A DNA stretch of 60,376 nucleotides, taken from the NCBI GenBank assembly GCA_040307645.1, contig JAWRJF010000105.1, forward strand, positions 1-60,376, read 5' to 3'. Below, in pieces: positions 59,336-60,376 of the stretch (the stretch's first letter is position 1; each line of letters begins with the position of its first letter). The notes below the pieces were generated by a model. That model saw only the letters and a program-made list of their open reading frames with translations. It ran no database searches and was not told the origin of the DNA. Position numbers and translations under genes: made by a program. Source of the DNA: JAVXAG01 sp040307645 (GTDB lineage Bacteria > Bacillota > Clostridia > Peptostreptococcales > Anaerovoracaceae).

Positions 59336-60376
59336 TGCTTTCCCTAAACCTTTCTACAACCTCGTCTATGCCTCCTGCAAATAAAAACATAGATTCAGGT
59401 ATTTCATCATGTTTGCCTTCAAGAATCTCTTTGAAACTTCTAACTGTCTCTTTTAATGGCAAATATTTACCTGGAGTTCCAGTGAATTGCTCTGCTACAC
59501 TAAAAGGCTGTGATAAAAACCTCTGTATTTTTCTGGCTCTAGATACAGTAAGCTTATCCTCTTCCGAAAGCTCATCCATTCCTAAAATTGCAATTATATC
59601 CTGAAGATCTTTATATTTTTGAAGAACTTCCTGAACACCTCTTGCTACATTATAATGTTCCTCCCCTAATATAAGAGGATCCATTATTCTTGAAGATGAT
59701 TCTAATGGGTCTACTGCAGGGTAAATACCCAGTTCTGTTATTGCACGAGATAATACAGTAGTAGCGTCAAGATGGGCAAATGTTGTGGCAGGAGCAGGGT
59801 CTGTAAGGTCATCTGCTGGAACATAAATTGCTTGAACAGAAGTAATAGATCCATTTCTTGTAGAAGTAATTCTCTCCTGCAACGATCCCATCTCTGTTGC
59901 TAAAGTAGGCTGATAGCCTACAGCTGATGGAACACGACCAAGAAGTGCTGACACTTCAGAACCCGCTTGCGTAAATCTAAATATATTATCTATAAACAGA
60001 AGTACATCCTGCTTTTCTTTATCCCTAAAATACTCTGCCATAGTTAACCCTGTCAAGGCTACTCTCATTCTAGCCCCAGGGGGCTCATTCATTTGTCCGA
60101 ATACCATAGCAGTTTTTTCAATAACCCCTGACTCTGTCATTTCGTTATACAGGTCATTACCTTCCCTGGTTCTCTCTCCTACACCTGCAAATACTGAGAT
60201 ACCGCCGTGCTCTTTAGCAATATTATTGATTAGCTCTTGTATAAGAACAGTTTTTCCTACTCCAGCACCACCAAAAAGCCCAACTTTTCCGCCTCTAGTA
60301 TATGGGGCAATTAGGTCAATTACTTTAATACCAGTTTCAAAAATTTGGGAAGTTGTATCTTGATCCTCAAAAGATG
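59325..60376 (-). CDS. atpD: ATP synthase beta subunit (5' end outside window)
   Basis: The catalytic F1 subunit. The frame is open to the right edge, so the N-terminus lies beyond. Visible are the P-loop GGAGVGKTV, GERTREGND, the Walker B strand VLLFIDNIFRFTQAG, and the conserved ALLGRVPSAVGYQP and DPAPATTFAHLD segments. Its last codons overlap atpC. The order beta then epsilon at the end of the operon is standard. Confidence 0.98.
   Translation of the reverse strand, partial: SFEDQDTTSQIFETGIKVIDLIAPYTRGGKVGLFGGAGVGKTVLIQELINNIAKEHGGISVFAGVGERTREGNDLYNEMTESGVIEKTAMVFGQMNEPPGARMRVALTGLTMAEYFRDKEKQDVLLFIDNIFRFTQAGSEVSALLGRVPSAVGYQPTLATEMGSLQERITSTRNGSITSVQAIYVPADDLTDPAPATTFAHLDATTVLSRAITELGIYPAVDPLESSSRIMDPLILGEEHYNVARGVQEVLQKYKDLQDIIAILGMDELSEEDKLTVSRARKIQRFLSQPFSVAEQFTGTPGKYLPLKETVRSFKEILEGKHDEIPESMFLFAGGIDEVVERFRESSGK

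Overview
The window is low-GC, single-gene-dense bacterial chromosome with strong AGGAGG-type ribosome binding sites, a PrfB programmed frameshift, AddB, BirA with an HTH domain, a class B sortase, butyrate kinase and a complete anaerobic ornithine-fermentation gene set. Together these point to a strictly anaerobic, amino-acid-fermenting member of the Clostridia (relatives of Acetoanaerobium/Clostridium sticklandii, Sedimentibacter or Anaerovorax-type organisms are the natural comparison). The genus cannot be fixed from the sequence alone. No phage, insertion sequence, CRISPR array or origin is visible; most genes lie on the minus strand.

Layout. 1-3.8 kb: tail of a histidine kinase, radA and an EF-G-like GTPase. 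3.8-6 kb: a LysO-type amino-acid exporter with an M20 amidohydrolase. 6-9.7 kb: asnS, lysS, greA. 9.7-14.4 kb: a racemase related to ornithine racemase and a very large protein made of two acyl-CoA-synthetase modules in tandem. 14.6-16.5 kb: divergent deoD and ansA, then tRNA-Thr(CGT). 16.6-27.9 kb: a long minus-strand run corC-like, secA, prfB, tex, ppaX-like, addB. 28-33.4 kb: birA, then a late cobalamin operon (TIM-barrel protein, cobT, cobU, cobS, a small CobU-like protein, cobC-like phosphatase). 33.5-41 kb: transporter, HD protein, purine permease, phosphoribosyltransferase, TrhA, sortase B, a small membrane protein, phosphohexomutase. 41-45.3 kb: butyrate kinase, endonuclease IV, Lrp/AsnC regulator, GTP-dependent PEP carboxykinase. 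45.5-56.5 kb: the ornithine island. 56.6-60.4 kb: ArsR-type regulator with a KtrAB potassium system, then the 3' end of the ATP synthase operon.

The ornithine island is the biological centre. Read on the minus strand it encodes 2,4-diaminopentanoate dehydrogenase (ord), the two thiolase subunits (ortA, ortB), the two subunits of B12/PLP-dependent D-ornithine 4,5-aminomutase (oraS, oraE), a MutL-like ASKHA ATPase that probably services the mutase, ornithine racemase (orr) and an M55 D-aminopeptidase. These convert L-ornithine via D-ornithine, 2,4-diaminopentanoate and 2-amino-4-oxopentanoate to alanine and acetyl-CoA. The cobalamin operon about 13 kb away supplies steps toward the mutase cofactor. 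Upstream of ord is a near-perfect sigma-54 promoter, and beyond it a RocR-type sigma-54 activator. Three copies of a palindrome (GYGCAAA-N4-TTTGC) flank the activator gene: two lie 22 bp apart far upstream of the ord promoter, and one overlaps the activator's own -35 box. This reads as an enhancer-driven, autoregulated ornithine switch.

Other unusual points are the tandem acyl-CoA-ligase fusion, a second Orr-like racemase, an AddB whose Walker A is gone and which has no AddA beside it, an ATP synthase epsilon subunit lacking its C-terminal helical domain, and nested inverted repeats in front of the MutL-like gene.
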